From the NCBI GenBank assembly GCA_031551635.1, contig JAVBNH010000021.1:1-64000 (forward strand): a DNA stretch of 64,000 bases, written 5' to 3'. A program made the position numbers and the translations under genes. This DNA comes from JAVBNH01 sp031551635 (GTDB lineage Bacteria > Bacillota > Clostridia > Oscillospirales > Acutalibacteraceae). Each line of letters opens with the position of its first letter. Within the stretch, counting starts at the first letter, position 1. The notes below the pieces were generated by a model. It was not told the DNA's origin and did not search any database. It saw only the letters and a program-made list of their open reading frames with translations. Positions 16,914 through 25,198 of the stretch are shown in pieces.

Positions 16914-19373
16914 GTGAAAATTGCAAAAATTGCTGTTGAAAACACAAATCTGAGCTTTGATATGCTTTTCAGTTATGCCGTGCCTGAGGCGATGACGGTT
17001 CAGTGCGGCTGCAGGGTTTGTGTTCCTTTCGGCAGGGGGGACACAGAGCGGCAGGGCTTTGTTTTTGAAATTGAAGAGCTTGATGAAAATGCGCCCGCAT
17101 ACTCCGAAACCAAACTAAAAAGTATTCTTGCGGTGCTTGAAAAGGCGCCGCTTTTGAATTTTGAAATGCTTAAACTCGCGCTGTGGCTGAAGGAAACAAC
17201 CTTTTGCCCGCTTTTTGACGCGGCAAAAGCTATGCTGCCGCCGGGAAGCTGTATGAGCGCGGTCATTACTTATATCATCAGTCCGGAATTTGATAAAGGA
17301 ATAATTGCCGAGCTGGATTCGCAGGAAAAAGCAGTTTGCGAGCTGCTTTTAAAACGCGGAAAATATGTAAAAAAAGAGCTGATTTTAAAGGCTGCAGGGT
17401 TAGATGCGCGCAGCGACATTCTTGAAAAGCTGACTGAAAAAGGATATGTAAAAACCAACATTGCTTCCCCCAAGCCGTCAGGTGAAAAGTCGCTGAAAAT
17501 GGTGACGCTGAATTTGGACGAGGAGGAGCTATCTAGACTTGAGCAGGGTATGAACGCGAAGCAGAAAAGCGTTGTTGAAAACCTGAGAAGTCTTGACAGC
17601 GCTGAAATCGGTGAGCTTTGCTATCTCAGCGGAGTAACAACCGCGGTTATCATGACTCTTGTCAATAAAGGTATATTATCGCTCTTTGAAAAGGAAGCGG
17701 TAAAAGAAGATTTTGCCGGGGAAATTCAAGAAGCGGCGAATGAAATATCCCTGAGCACAGAGCAACAGAAGTGTTTTGAGTCACTCAGGGATGAATATAA
17801 TAACAAAACCGGCAGACCCTCCCTGCTTTTCGGTGTTACCGGCAGCGGAAAAACCAGCGTTTATCTGAAAATGATTGAGCATGTTTTGCCTCTGGGTAAA
17901 GGGATTATCGTTATGGTTCCGGAAATTGCCCTGACCCCTCAGACGCTCTCGATTTTTTACAGCCGTTTCGGCGACAAAATCGCCGTTTTTCATTCGGGGT
18001 TGACGATTTCTGAGCGGCTTTCTCAGTGGAAGCGTGTAAAATCAGGAAAAGCGCAAATCGCAATCGGTACTCGCAGCTGTGTTTTCGCTCCTTTTGAGAG
18101 TCTCGCGCTGATAATTATCGACGAGGAACAGGAGCATACATATAAGTCCGAGATGTCGCCGCGCTATCACGCGAGAGATGTCGCGAGGTTCCGCGCTTCC
18201 ATTAATAATGCGTTGCTGCTGCTCTCGTCAGCGACACCCAGCATTGAGAGCTATGCCGCCGCGAAAAGCGGAAAATATAATCTCTGCACCTTGCAGAACC
18301 GATACGGAAGCGCGCGGCTGCCTGAGGTTATTGTTGTTGATATGTCTTTAAAGGAAAATAAGGGGCTTGCAATCAGCAATACCCTTTTTGAGCTGCTTAA
18401 AAGGAATTTTGAAAATCACGAGCAGTCAATTCTTTTAATAAACCGCCGGGGCTTCAACACCTTTGTCGCCTGCAGTGGCTGCAAGCATGTCGTTACCTGC
18501 CCCTCCTGCAGCATTTCATTAATTTTTCACAGCGCGAACAACCGCCTGATGTGTCATTACTGCGGTTACAGCACACCCTACTCGCCTGTCTGCCCTGATT
18601 GCGGCAGCGAAGCGCTGAGGTATTCCGGCTACGGCACACAGAGGATTTGCGCCGACCTTGAGCAGCTGCTTCCGGACGCGCGTGTTTTACGCATGGACGC
18701 TGATACCACGCACTCGAGAAACGCATATGAAGAAAAATTCAAAGCCTTTGCGGGCGGGGAATATGATATTTTGCTTGGCACTCAGATGGTTGCGAAGGGT
18801 CTGGATTTTGAAAATGTAACACTCGTGGGGGTTATATCTGTTGACCAGCAGCTCAATAATGACGACTTCAAAAGCATGGAGAGAACCTTTGACCTTCTTA
18901 CTCAGGTTGTCGGGCGTTCGGGGAGGGGTAAAAAAAGCGGAAAAGCCGTGCTGCAGACTCTCTTGCCGGAAAATGACATTATTCAGCTTGCCTCAAAGCA
19001 GGATTATATTTCCTATTACGAAATGGAAATAGCGATTCGCCGGGCGATGATTTATCCCCCATTTTGCGATATTTGCAGCATTGTTTTTGTCGGTGCTGTC
19101 GAAATTCATGCGATGAACGCGGCGAAGTGGTTCTTGGAGACATTGAAACATATGAACAGCGCGGATTATAGCGATTTAAAGCTTATTGTACTGGGACCAA
19201 TGCCGCTGAGGGTGGCTAAGGTCAGCAACAAATACCGCTGCCGTCTGATGATAAAATGCCGGAATTCACCGCGGCTGCGTGAATTTATTTCAAAGCTGCT
19301 CGGGAAATTCTCGCTTGAGAAGCAGTTTTCGAAGATTACGGCGATAGCTGATATAAATCCGGCTTCACTTTGA
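16914..19373 (+). CDS. priA: Primosomal protein N' (replication restart helicase PriA)
   Basis: An 819-residue superfamily 2 helicase that reloads the replisome at stalled forks. The N-terminal DNA-binding domain begins MKIAKIAVENTNLSFDM. The Walker A motif is LFGVTGSGKTSVYL near residue 300 and the DEEQ box IIDEEQEHTYK near 400. Eight clustered Cys residues between about 515 and 560 (CSGCKHVVTCPSCS, CHYCGY, CPDCGS) form the paired zinc sites. Motifs V-VI follow in LLGTQMVAKGLDFENV and VVGRSGRG. Translation starts at GTG 16914 with a GGAG site about 12 nt upstream. Confidence 0.96.
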   Translation: MKIAKIAVENTNLSFDMLFSYAVPEAMTVQCGCRVCVPFGRGDTERQGFVFEIEELDENAPAYSETKLKSILAVLEKAPLLNFEMLKLALWLKETTFCPLFDAAKAMLPPGSCMSAVITYIISPEFDKGIIAELDSQEKAVCELLLKRGKYVKKELILKAAGLDARSDILEKLTEKGYVKTNIASPKPSGEKSLKMVTLNLDEEELSRLEQGMNAKQKSVVENLRSLDSAEIGELCYLSGVTTAVIMTLVNKGILSLFEKEAVKEDFAGEIQEAANEISLSTEQQKCFESLRDEYNNKTGRPSLLFGVTGSGKTSVYLKMIEHVLPLGKGIIVMVPEIALTPQTLSIFYSRFGDKIAVFHSGLTISERLSQWKRVKSGKAQIAIGTRSCVFAPFESLALIIIDEEQEHTYKSEMSPRYHARDVARFRASINNALLLLSSATPSIESYAAAKSGKYNLCTLQNRYGSARLPEVIVVDMSLKENKGLAISNTLFELLKRNFENHEQSILLINRRGFNTFVACSGCKHVVTCPSCSISLIFHSANNRLMCHYCGYSTPYSPVCPDCGSEALRYSGYGTQRICADLEQLLPDARVLRMDADTTHSRNAYEEKFKAFAGGEYDILLGTQMVAKGLDFENVTLVGVISVDQQLNNDDFKSMERTFDLLTQVVGRSGRGKKSGKAVLQTLLPENDIIQLASKQDYISYYEMEIAIRRAMIYPPFCDICSIVFVGAVEIHAMNAAKWFLETLKHMNSADYSDLKLIVLGPMPLRVAKVSNKYRCRLMIKCRNSPRLREFISKLLGKFSLEKQFSKITAIADINPASL

Positions 19374-19491
19374 GAGCAAACTGAAAAAAATTTATGATTT
19401 TTCAAATATTCGTATATATTTTATGCATAATTTAGTTTATAATACTATAGGTAAGAAACAAGAAAGACAGGAAAGGTACGGCAAAAAAGTA

Positions 19492-19965
19492 ATGGCGGTT
19501 AGAAATATCAGGATGGACGATGATATTATTCTCAGAAAAAAAAGCAGAGCAGTCGAGATTTTTGACGAAAAGCTTTTCACTCTGCTTGACGATATGAAAC
19601 AAACCCTGAAAAAGGCTGACGGTGTCGGTCTCGCGGCGGTTCAGGTCGGCATATTAAAGAGGGTTGCTATAGTTGATGTCGGCGATGTTGACGGTGTTAT
19701 GGAGCTTATAAATCCTGAAATTATATACTCAGAGGGTGAACAGACGGTAAGCGAGGGCTGCCTCTCTCTACCAAGGAGGGCGGGCGTGACGCACAGACCC
19801 TTTATGGTGCGCCTGCGCGCTCAGGACAGGTACGGCAAATGGAGGGAGTATGAGGGTGAGGACATGAAGGCGCGCTGCTTCTGCCACGAGCTTGACCACC
19901 TTGACGGTATTCTTTTTTCCGACAGGCTCGCACCCGGGGAAAAAATTACCTTGAGAGACGAATGA
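19492..19965 (+). CDS. def: Peptide deformylase
   Basis: Removes the formyl group from nascent N-terminal methionine. All three family motifs are present: GVGLAAVQVG (motif 1), EGCLSLP (motif 2, metal Cys) and CHELDHLDG (motif 3, HExxH). From the ATG at 19492 the protein is 157 residues, starting MAVRNIRMDDD, normal for type 1 Def. An in-frame upstream ATG at 19423 would add 23 residues without similarity. It lies just before fmt, the expected functional partner. Confidence 0.95.
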   Translation: MAVRNIRMDDDIILRKKSRAVEIFDEKLFTLLDDMKQTLKKADGVGLAAVQVGILKRVAIVDVGDVDGVMELINPEIIYSEGEQTVSEGCLSLPRRAGVTHRPFMVRLRAQDRYGKWREYEGEDMKARCFCHELDHLDGILFSDRLAPGEKITLRDE

Positions 19966-20007
19966 GTAAACGAAGATTAATCAATTACAAGTAAGGAGTT
20001 GATAAGC

Positions 20008-20919
20008 TTGAGGGCCATATTTATGGGCACTCCTGATTTCGCGCTCAGTTCGTTTCGCAGGCTGCTCGAGGACGGACATGAGGTAGTTCTTGCCGTAACG
20101 CAGAGCGATAAGCCTGTCGGCCGCAAGCAGCTTATGACAGCTCCGCCGGTAAAGCTTTTGGCACTTGAAAACGGGATTGAGGTATTTCAGCCGAAAACGC
20201 TACGGAACGCCGAAGCTATTGACAAAATCAGCTCCTACAAACCCGACATGATAGTCGTTGCGGCATACGGTAAGATTTTGCCCAAGGAGATTCTTGATTT
20301 GCCGAGGTACGGCTGTGTGAATCTTCACGGCTCTGTATTGCCGAAATATCGCGGCGCGGCTCCCATACAGCATGCTGTTTTAAACGGTGAAAGGGAAACC
20401 GGGATTACTACCATGATGATGAATGAAGGGCTGGATACCGGTGATATTCTGCTTTGCGAAAAAACGGAAATTGGTGAAAATGAGACCGCGGGCGAGCTTT
20501 TCGAACGGCTATCGGCGATGTGCCCGAATATTCTCAGCCGCACAATAGAAAAAATCCTTGACGGCAGTATCACAAGGACTGTGCAGAATGAAGCCGAGGC
20601 TACACTCGCGCCTATGCTAAGCAAGGATATGTCATTAATTGACTGGAATCGCAGTGCTGAGGAAATTCATAATAAAATCAGAGGTTTGTCTCCCTGGCCT
20701 CTCGCTGTTAGCGAAGCTTTCGGGAAAAAAATAAAGATTTATAAAAGCTCCCATACTGACAAGGCTGCAAAACCGACTCATGATGCTTTCTTTTTTGACA
20801 AAACCGGGCTTTACGCTGTTTGCGGCGACGGAAAAACGCTTTTCCTTGAAGAAGTTCAAAGCGAAGGCGGCAAAAGGATGAACTCGGCGGAATTTGTGAG
20901 AGGTATCAGTAAATTATGA
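20008..20919 (+). CDS. fmt: Methionyl-tRNA formyltransferase
   Basis: Formylates Met-tRNA(fMet) for initiation. The 303-residue protein starts (TTG) RAIFMGTPDFAL and has the catalytic region VNLHGSVLPKYRGAAPIQ (Asn, His) near residue 105 and MMNEGLDTGDIL near 140, plus a C-terminal OB-like domain. The TTG at 20008 is 9 nt after AAGGAG; the TTG at 19999 touches the ribosome site. The TGA stop lies within the 7-bp target duplication (TTATGAC) of MITE copy B, so the transposon landed exactly at the gene end. Confidence 0.95.
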   Translation: MRAIFMGTPDFALSSFRRLLEDGHEVVLAVTQSDKPVGRKQLMTAPPVKLLALENGIEVFQPKTLRNAEAIDKISSYKPDMIVVAAYGKILPKEILDLPRYGCVNLHGSVLPKYRGAAPIQHAVLNGERETGITTMMMNEGLDTGDILLCEKTEIGENETAGELFERLSAMCPNILSRTIEKILDGSITRTVQNEAEATLAPMLSKDMSLIDWNRSAEEIHNKIRGLSPWPLAVSEAFGKKIKIYKSSHTDKAAKPTHDAFFFDKTGLYAVCGDGKTLFLEEVQSEGGKRMNSAEFVRGISKL

Positions 20920-21266
20920 CTTCAACTTTAACACCCTAATATAACTGCTTAATATTTTAGGATATTAGACTTTAGACATTGGACATTAGATGGATGTCAC
21001 GTAGAAGAACTCTTAAAATTCTCTATAAACTTGTCCGCGAACAATTATAATAAATGCTAATAATTTCAAATCATCGCGAGAACAGAGATACAAAAAATAT
21101 ATAGTCAAAATCGCGACCATTGTCTACTGTCTACAATCTAACGTGGGCTTGGCTTGCCAAGTCCACAACCAAAGACTTGTTTTTTATTGAGCTTTCAGCT
21201 TATTAAGGTACTAATGTCAAATGTCTGAAAATGTAGTTTTCGAAGGTGCGAAAGTTGAGTTATGAC
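20914..21266. mobile_element. MITE copy B (7-bp target duplication) carrying a nested 73-bp element
   Basis: The element spans 20921-21259 and is flanked by TTATGAC at 20914-20920 and 21260-21266. The right terminus is the intact GCGAAAGTTGAG (21248-21259); the left terminus is decayed (TTCAACTTTAAC). The interior matches copy A through the CCGCGAACAATTATAATAAA and AATCGCGACCATTGTCTACTG stretches. The 400-bp gap from fmt to the zinc peptidase gene is essentially this element. Confidence 0.92.
21138..21214 (+). mobile_element. 73-bp hairpin element, copy 2, nested in MITE copy B
   Basis: CTAA (21138-21141), then 73 bp ending in CTAA (21211-21214). MITE copy A has a single CTAA at the matching position, which defines the insertion boundaries and a 4-bp target duplication. 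Confidence 0.9.
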
Positions 21267-21319
21267 TAGACTGCTGTTTACAATACGCAACTAATATTTA
21301 TAATATGAGGTGAAATATA

Positions 21320-22027
21320 ATGAGGTATATGTATTATAATTCAAGTTCAATGATTTATTACCTGATTCTGGTTTTGCCGGCGTTTTTGCTTTCGATTTAC
21401 GCTCAGATCAGGGTCAAAAGCGCCTATTCAAAGATGTCGCGCGTACGCACTATAAGCGGTCTCACCGGCGCGCAGGCTGCCGAGGCGGTGCTTCGCTACT
21501 ACCATGTCACAGGTGTCCGCATCGAAAAGGTCGCGGGGAAGCTCTCGGACCATTTCGACCCGCGAACCAATGTCATCAGGCTTTCCGAGGGGGTTTACGA
21601 CAGCAATTCTATTGCCGCCATCGGAATAGCCTCGCATGAGGCAGGTCACGCCGCACAACATGCCGAAAATTATATGCCGATAAAGGTTCGTAACTCCATC
21701 ATACCCGTGTGCAATATCGGGACATGGGTGGGGATTCCGCTTGCCTTCGTCGGTTTTTATCTCAGCTTCACCCCTCTTGTCTGGGTTGGGCTTGCGCTTT
21801 ATTCTTTTATCGCAGTTTTTCAGCTCGTGACCCTGCCAGTTGAGCTGAACGCAAGCTCACGTGCCCTCACTGTTATTGAGGAAACCGGACTTTTGCGCGG
21901 TATTGATGAAAACAAAGGCGCGAAAAAGGTGCTGAACGCCGCCGCACTGACCTATATAGCCGCACTTGCGGTCACGCTAGGGAATCTCCTTTACTATATA
22001 ATCCGCTTTACCGGACGCAGACGCTGA
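21320..22027 (+). CDS. Membrane zinc metallopeptidase (YugP-like, Zn_peptidase_2)
   Basis: A 235-residue integral membrane protein with an N-terminal helix (about 11-30), two or three further hydrophobic segments (about 133-175, 212-230), and the zinc motif SHEAGHAAQHAE (HExxH) near residue 112. The preceding FDPRTNVIRLSEGVYDSNSIAAIGIA segment matches the YugP/PF04298 family. Substrates of the family are not established. The start ATG follows GAGGTG by 8 nt. It lies 17 bp ahead of rsmB. Confidence 0.9.
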   Translation: MRYMYYNSSSMIYYLILVLPAFLLSIYAQIRVKSAYSKMSRVRTISGLTGAQAAEAVLRYYHVTGVRIEKVAGKLSDHFDPRTNVIRLSEGVYDSNSIAAIGIASHEAGHAAQHAENYMPIKVRNSIIPVCNIGTWVGIPLAFVGFYLSFTPLVWVGLALYSFIAVFQLVTLPVELNASSRALTVIEETGLLRGIDENKGAKKVLNAAALTYIAALAVTLGNLLYYIIRFTGRRR

Positions 22028-22044
22028 TTAAGGATAAATAATTA

Positions 22045-23382
22045 ATGAATAAAATCAGATACGCCTCTTTTAAAATACTTTCAAAAATTGAGCATGACAG
22101 GGCTTACTCGAACCTTCTTCTAAGCAGTTATTTTAATGCTGCGGCTCTAGAGGACAGAGACACGGCTTTTGTAAAGTCGCTTGTCTGCGGTGTTGTCGAG
22201 CGGCTTTATACGCTTGACTATAATCTCACGCTGTATTTGAAAAGCGGCGTAGATAAGCTGAAGCCACAGGTTTTGACGCTGCTGCGAATGGGTGCTTACC
22301 AGCTTTTATTTATGGATAAGGTACCGCCCTTTGCGGCAATCAACGAGAGCGTGGAAATCGCTAAAAAAAGCGGCTGTGCTTTTGCTTCAGGGCTGATTAA
22401 CGCTGTTCTGCGGAAAGTTGCGGAAGCGGGACTTGTTTTACCTGACAAATCAAAGGATGAGGATTATTATTTTGAGATAAAATACTCCTGCCCAAAAGAG
22501 CTGACAAGGCTGCTGCGCGGTGCTTACGGCGAGGAAAACGCCACGGCTGTGCTCGAAAATTCGCTTAAACGTTCAAAGCTTTTCGGGCGGGTGAACAGTC
22601 TGCGTACAGATATGCAGGCTTTGCAGTCGGAGCTTTTAAAAAATGATATAATTATAAAGTCGCTTGATTTACTGAACGGCGCCTTTGAGATATGCTCACC
22701 GATAAATCTGTCAATGTGCCGTGCCTTCCGCGAAGGGCTTTTTATGGTTCAGGACCTCTCCTCTCAGCTCTGCTGTGAGGCGATACCTGTCAAACCGGGT
22801 GAAAGTGTTATCGATGTTTGCGCGGCTCCCGGCTCAAAGTCCTATAATCTCGCAATGAAGATGAATAACCGCGGAAAAATATTATCGTTTGATATACATG
22901 AACATAAGATAAAGCTGATTAATGACGGCAAAAAGCGGCTCGGGATTGATATTATTGATGAAGGAATTAGAGATGCCGCCGTTGATAAAGAGCTTGCTGC
23001 GGTGGCTGACCATGTGCTGTGCGATGTGCCTTGTTCAGGCTTCGGTGTTATCATGCACAAGCCTGAAATTAAATATAAGCCGCTTTCCTCTATTACTGAG
23101 CTACCGGCTTTGCAGCTTGAAATTTTATTGAATTCCTCGCGGCTTGTTAAAAAGGGCGGAACCCTTACCTATTCGACTTGCACGCTGAATCCTCATGAAA
23201 ATGAGGGGGTCTGCGAAAAATTCCTCGAAAAAAGTGGGAATTTTGAACAGCTTACCGTGCTTGAAGCTTATGGCGGACTGCGGCGTGAGCATAAATCGCT
23301 GACTATTATGCCTGATATATATGGTTCGGACGGCTTTTTTATATGTCAATTCAAAAGGATAAATCAGAATGATGAAAATTGA
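22045..23382 (+). CDS. rsmB: 16S rRNA (cytosine-967-C5)-methyltransferase RsmB
   Basis: A 445-residue protein with an N-terminal NusB-like RNA-binding domain (about 1-135, including LLRMGAYQLLFMDKVPPFAAINESVEIAK). A Rossmann SAM-dependent methyltransferase domain follows, with SAM site DVCAAPGSKS near 255, motif IV DVPCSG with Cys near 328, and the catalytic Cys in TYSTCTLNPHENEG near 380. It methylates C967 of 16S rRNA (E. coli numbering). It overlaps rlmN by 14 bp. Confidence 0.95.
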   Translation: MNKIRYASFKILSKIEHDRAYSNLLLSSYFNAAALEDRDTAFVKSLVCGVVERLYTLDYNLTLYLKSGVDKLKPQVLTLLRMGAYQLLFMDKVPPFAAINESVEIAKKSGCAFASGLINAVLRKVAEAGLVLPDKSKDEDYYFEIKYSCPKELTRLLRGAYGEENATAVLENSLKRSKLFGRVNSLRTDMQALQSELLKNDIIIKSLDLLNGAFEICSPINLSMCRAFREGLFMVQDLSSQLCCEAIPVKPGESVIDVCAAPGSKSYNLAMKMNNRGKILSFDIHEHKIKLINDGKKRLGIDIIDEGIRDAAVDKELAAVADHVLCDVPCSGFGVIMHKPEIKYKPLSSITELPALQLEILLNSSRLVKKGGTLTYSTCTLNPHENEGVCEKFLEKSGNFEQLTVLEAYGGLRREHKSLTIMPDIYGSDGFFICQFKRINQNDEN

Positions 23383-24427
23383 TATAAAATCAAAAACTCT
23401 CACGGAGCTGAAGGCTGAAATTTCCGCTCTCTCTCTGCCCTCATTCAGAGCGGCGCAGATATACCGCTGGCTTCATAAGTCAGGCGTGTCAAGCTTCGGC
23501 GAGATGACCGACCTCTCATTATCTTTAAGAGAACAAATTGATGACAAATTTGTCATTTTTGGCTGTTCTATTGAAAAAAAGCTGGTTTCATTGTATGATG
23601 GTACTGTTAAGTATCTTTTTTCCCTTCACGACGGTGAATTTATTGAATGCGTGCTGATGAAATATTCATATGGCTACACGCTTTGTATATCAACACAAGT
23701 CGGCTGCAAGATGGCTTGCACCTTCTGTGCTTCGGGGCTTGGCGGCTTCGTGCGGAACCTATGCGCCGGCGAAATGCTCTCACAGATTCATGCCGCTCAG
23801 AACGATATGAATATCCGTGTTTCGCACGTTGTTTTAATGGGAATGGGTGAACCGCTGGATAATTTTGAGGAAACGATGAGATTTCTTGAGCTTGTCAGCG
23901 ATGAAAACGGGCTTAATATTTCCATGAGGAATATTTCACTCTCGACCTGTGGACTTGTGCCAAAAATATATGAGTTAATGGAAAAAAAGCTTCAGCTGAC
24001 TCTTTCGGTATCCCTTCACGCACCGAATGACGAGTTACGCAACAAGATTATGCCGGTGAACAAGGTTTACGGTGTTGACGAGCTTTTCCTGGCCTGCCGC
24101 AGATATTCAATTTCGACAAAACGCCGTGTATCTTTTGAGTATATAATGATTGACGGCTTTAATGATACCACCGAAGCAGCTCTGGAGCTCGCTTCAAAGC
24201 TCAGGGGGATAATCTGCCATATTAACATTATTCCCGCGAATGAGGTCAGGGAGAGCAGCTACCGCGCTTCAGGAGAGAAAAAGCTCGAAAATTTTAAGGA
24301 GATTCTCACCGGAAAAGGCTATACCGTAACAGTGCGCAGAAAGCTTGGCGCGGATATAAACGCCTCCTGCGGACAGCTGCGGAGAAAATCGGTTAACGAT
24401 GAAAAAAGTAAAGGGTTGAGCAATTAA
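23369..24427 (+). CDS. rlmN: 23S rRNA (adenine-2503-C2)-methyltransferase RlmN
   Basis: A 352-residue radical-SAM methyltransferase acting on A2503 of 23S rRNA and A37 of some tRNAs. The 4Fe-4S motif CKMACTFCASG (CxxxCxxC) lies near residue 112. The GMGEPLDN motif follows near 150, and a conserved Cys near residue 330 (NASCGQLR) matches the catalytic Cys. Length is typical. The ATG follows AAAGGA by 9 nt, and the stop codon directly abuts the stp start. Confidence 0.96.
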   Translation: MMKIDIKSKTLTELKAEISALSLPSFRAAQIYRWLHKSGVSSFGEMTDLSLSLREQIDDKFVIFGCSIEKKLVSLYDGTVKYLFSLHDGEFIECVLMKYSYGYTLCISTQVGCKMACTFCASGLGGFVRNLCAGEMLSQIHAAQNDMNIRVSHVVLMGMGEPLDNFEETMRFLELVSDENGLNISMRNISLSTCGLVPKIYELMEKKLQLTLSVSLHAPNDELRNKIMPVNKVYGVDELFLACRRYSISTKRRVSFEYIMIDGFNDTTEAALELASKLRGIICHINIIPANEVRESSYRASGEKKLENFKEILTGKGYTVTVRRKLGADINASCGQLRRKSVNDEKSKGLSN

Positions 24428-25165
24428 ATGAAGATTTCTGCGAAAACGGATGTCGGAATTGTACGCGAAATGAATCAGGATTCATTAGCTTACGGTATGC
24501 TGAGCAACAACAGCTGCTATGCGGTCGTCTGTGACGGCATGGGTGGCGCTGCCGGCGGCAATATCGCAAGCGCCAAAGCGTGTGAAGTGATTTCCGAATG
24601 CATTAAAGATTCATTTAAAGATAAATTTTCATTTGAGCTTGACGGCAAAAAATGCCTTAGTAACGCTGTTAAAAAGGCCAACAAGGAAGTATTAGCCGAG
24701 AGTAAAAATGATGAGGATTTATACGGCATGGGAACGACTGCTGTTGTTGTTCTTTGCGATACAGAAGAGAAAAAAGCCGTTGTCGCCAATGTCGGAGACA
24801 GCCGGATTTATAAATTGAGCGAAGGGCAACTGTCCCAGCTCACCCACGACCATTCCTATGTTCAGATTCTAATAGACAGCGGTGTTATTTCCGAGGAGGA
24901 CGCTCTCAATCACCCTCGCCGAAATATGATTACACGCTGTGTGGGAACGAATTCAGATATTATTGTTGATTGCGAAATTCTTCCCTTTGAGGAAAATGAG
25001 GTGCTTCTTTTGTGTTCGGACGGTTTGACGAATTATGTCAACAAAGAAGCAATTTTGCAAGAGCTGCTTGCTGAGGACTTCGAGAGCTGCGCAGAGAGAC
25101 TGATTGACCTCGCGAATTTAAACGGCGGCGGAGACAATATCACAGTTTTAGCTGTAAAATTTTAA
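24428..25165 (+). CDS. prpC: PP2C-family serine/threonine phosphatase (PrpC/Stp)
   Basis: A 245-residue PPM phosphatase with the Mn/Mg-binding motifs VCDGMGGAAGGNIAS near residue 35, GTTAVVVL, VGDSRIYKL near 120, LLCSDGLTNYV near 195, and GGGDNITVLAVKF at the end. It reverses phosphorylation by the PASTA kinase encoded 33 bp downstream. The stp-prkC-rsgA order is conserved in Firmicutes and links cell-wall sensing to ribosome maturation. Confidence 0.95.
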   Translation: MKISAKTDVGIVREMNQDSLAYGMLSNNSCYAVVCDGMGGAAGGNIASAKACEVISECIKDSFKDKFSFELDGKKCLSNAVKKANKEVLAESKNDEDLYGMGTTAVVVLCDTEEKKAVVANVGDSRIYKLSEGQLSQLTHDHSYVQILIDSGVISEEDALNHPRRNMITRCVGTNSDIIVDCEILPFEENEVLLLCSDGLTNYVNKEAILQELLAEDFESCAERLIDLANLNGGGDNITVLAVKF

Positions 25166-25198
25166 GATTAATTATACGGAGAGGCATGGATTAGTTAT

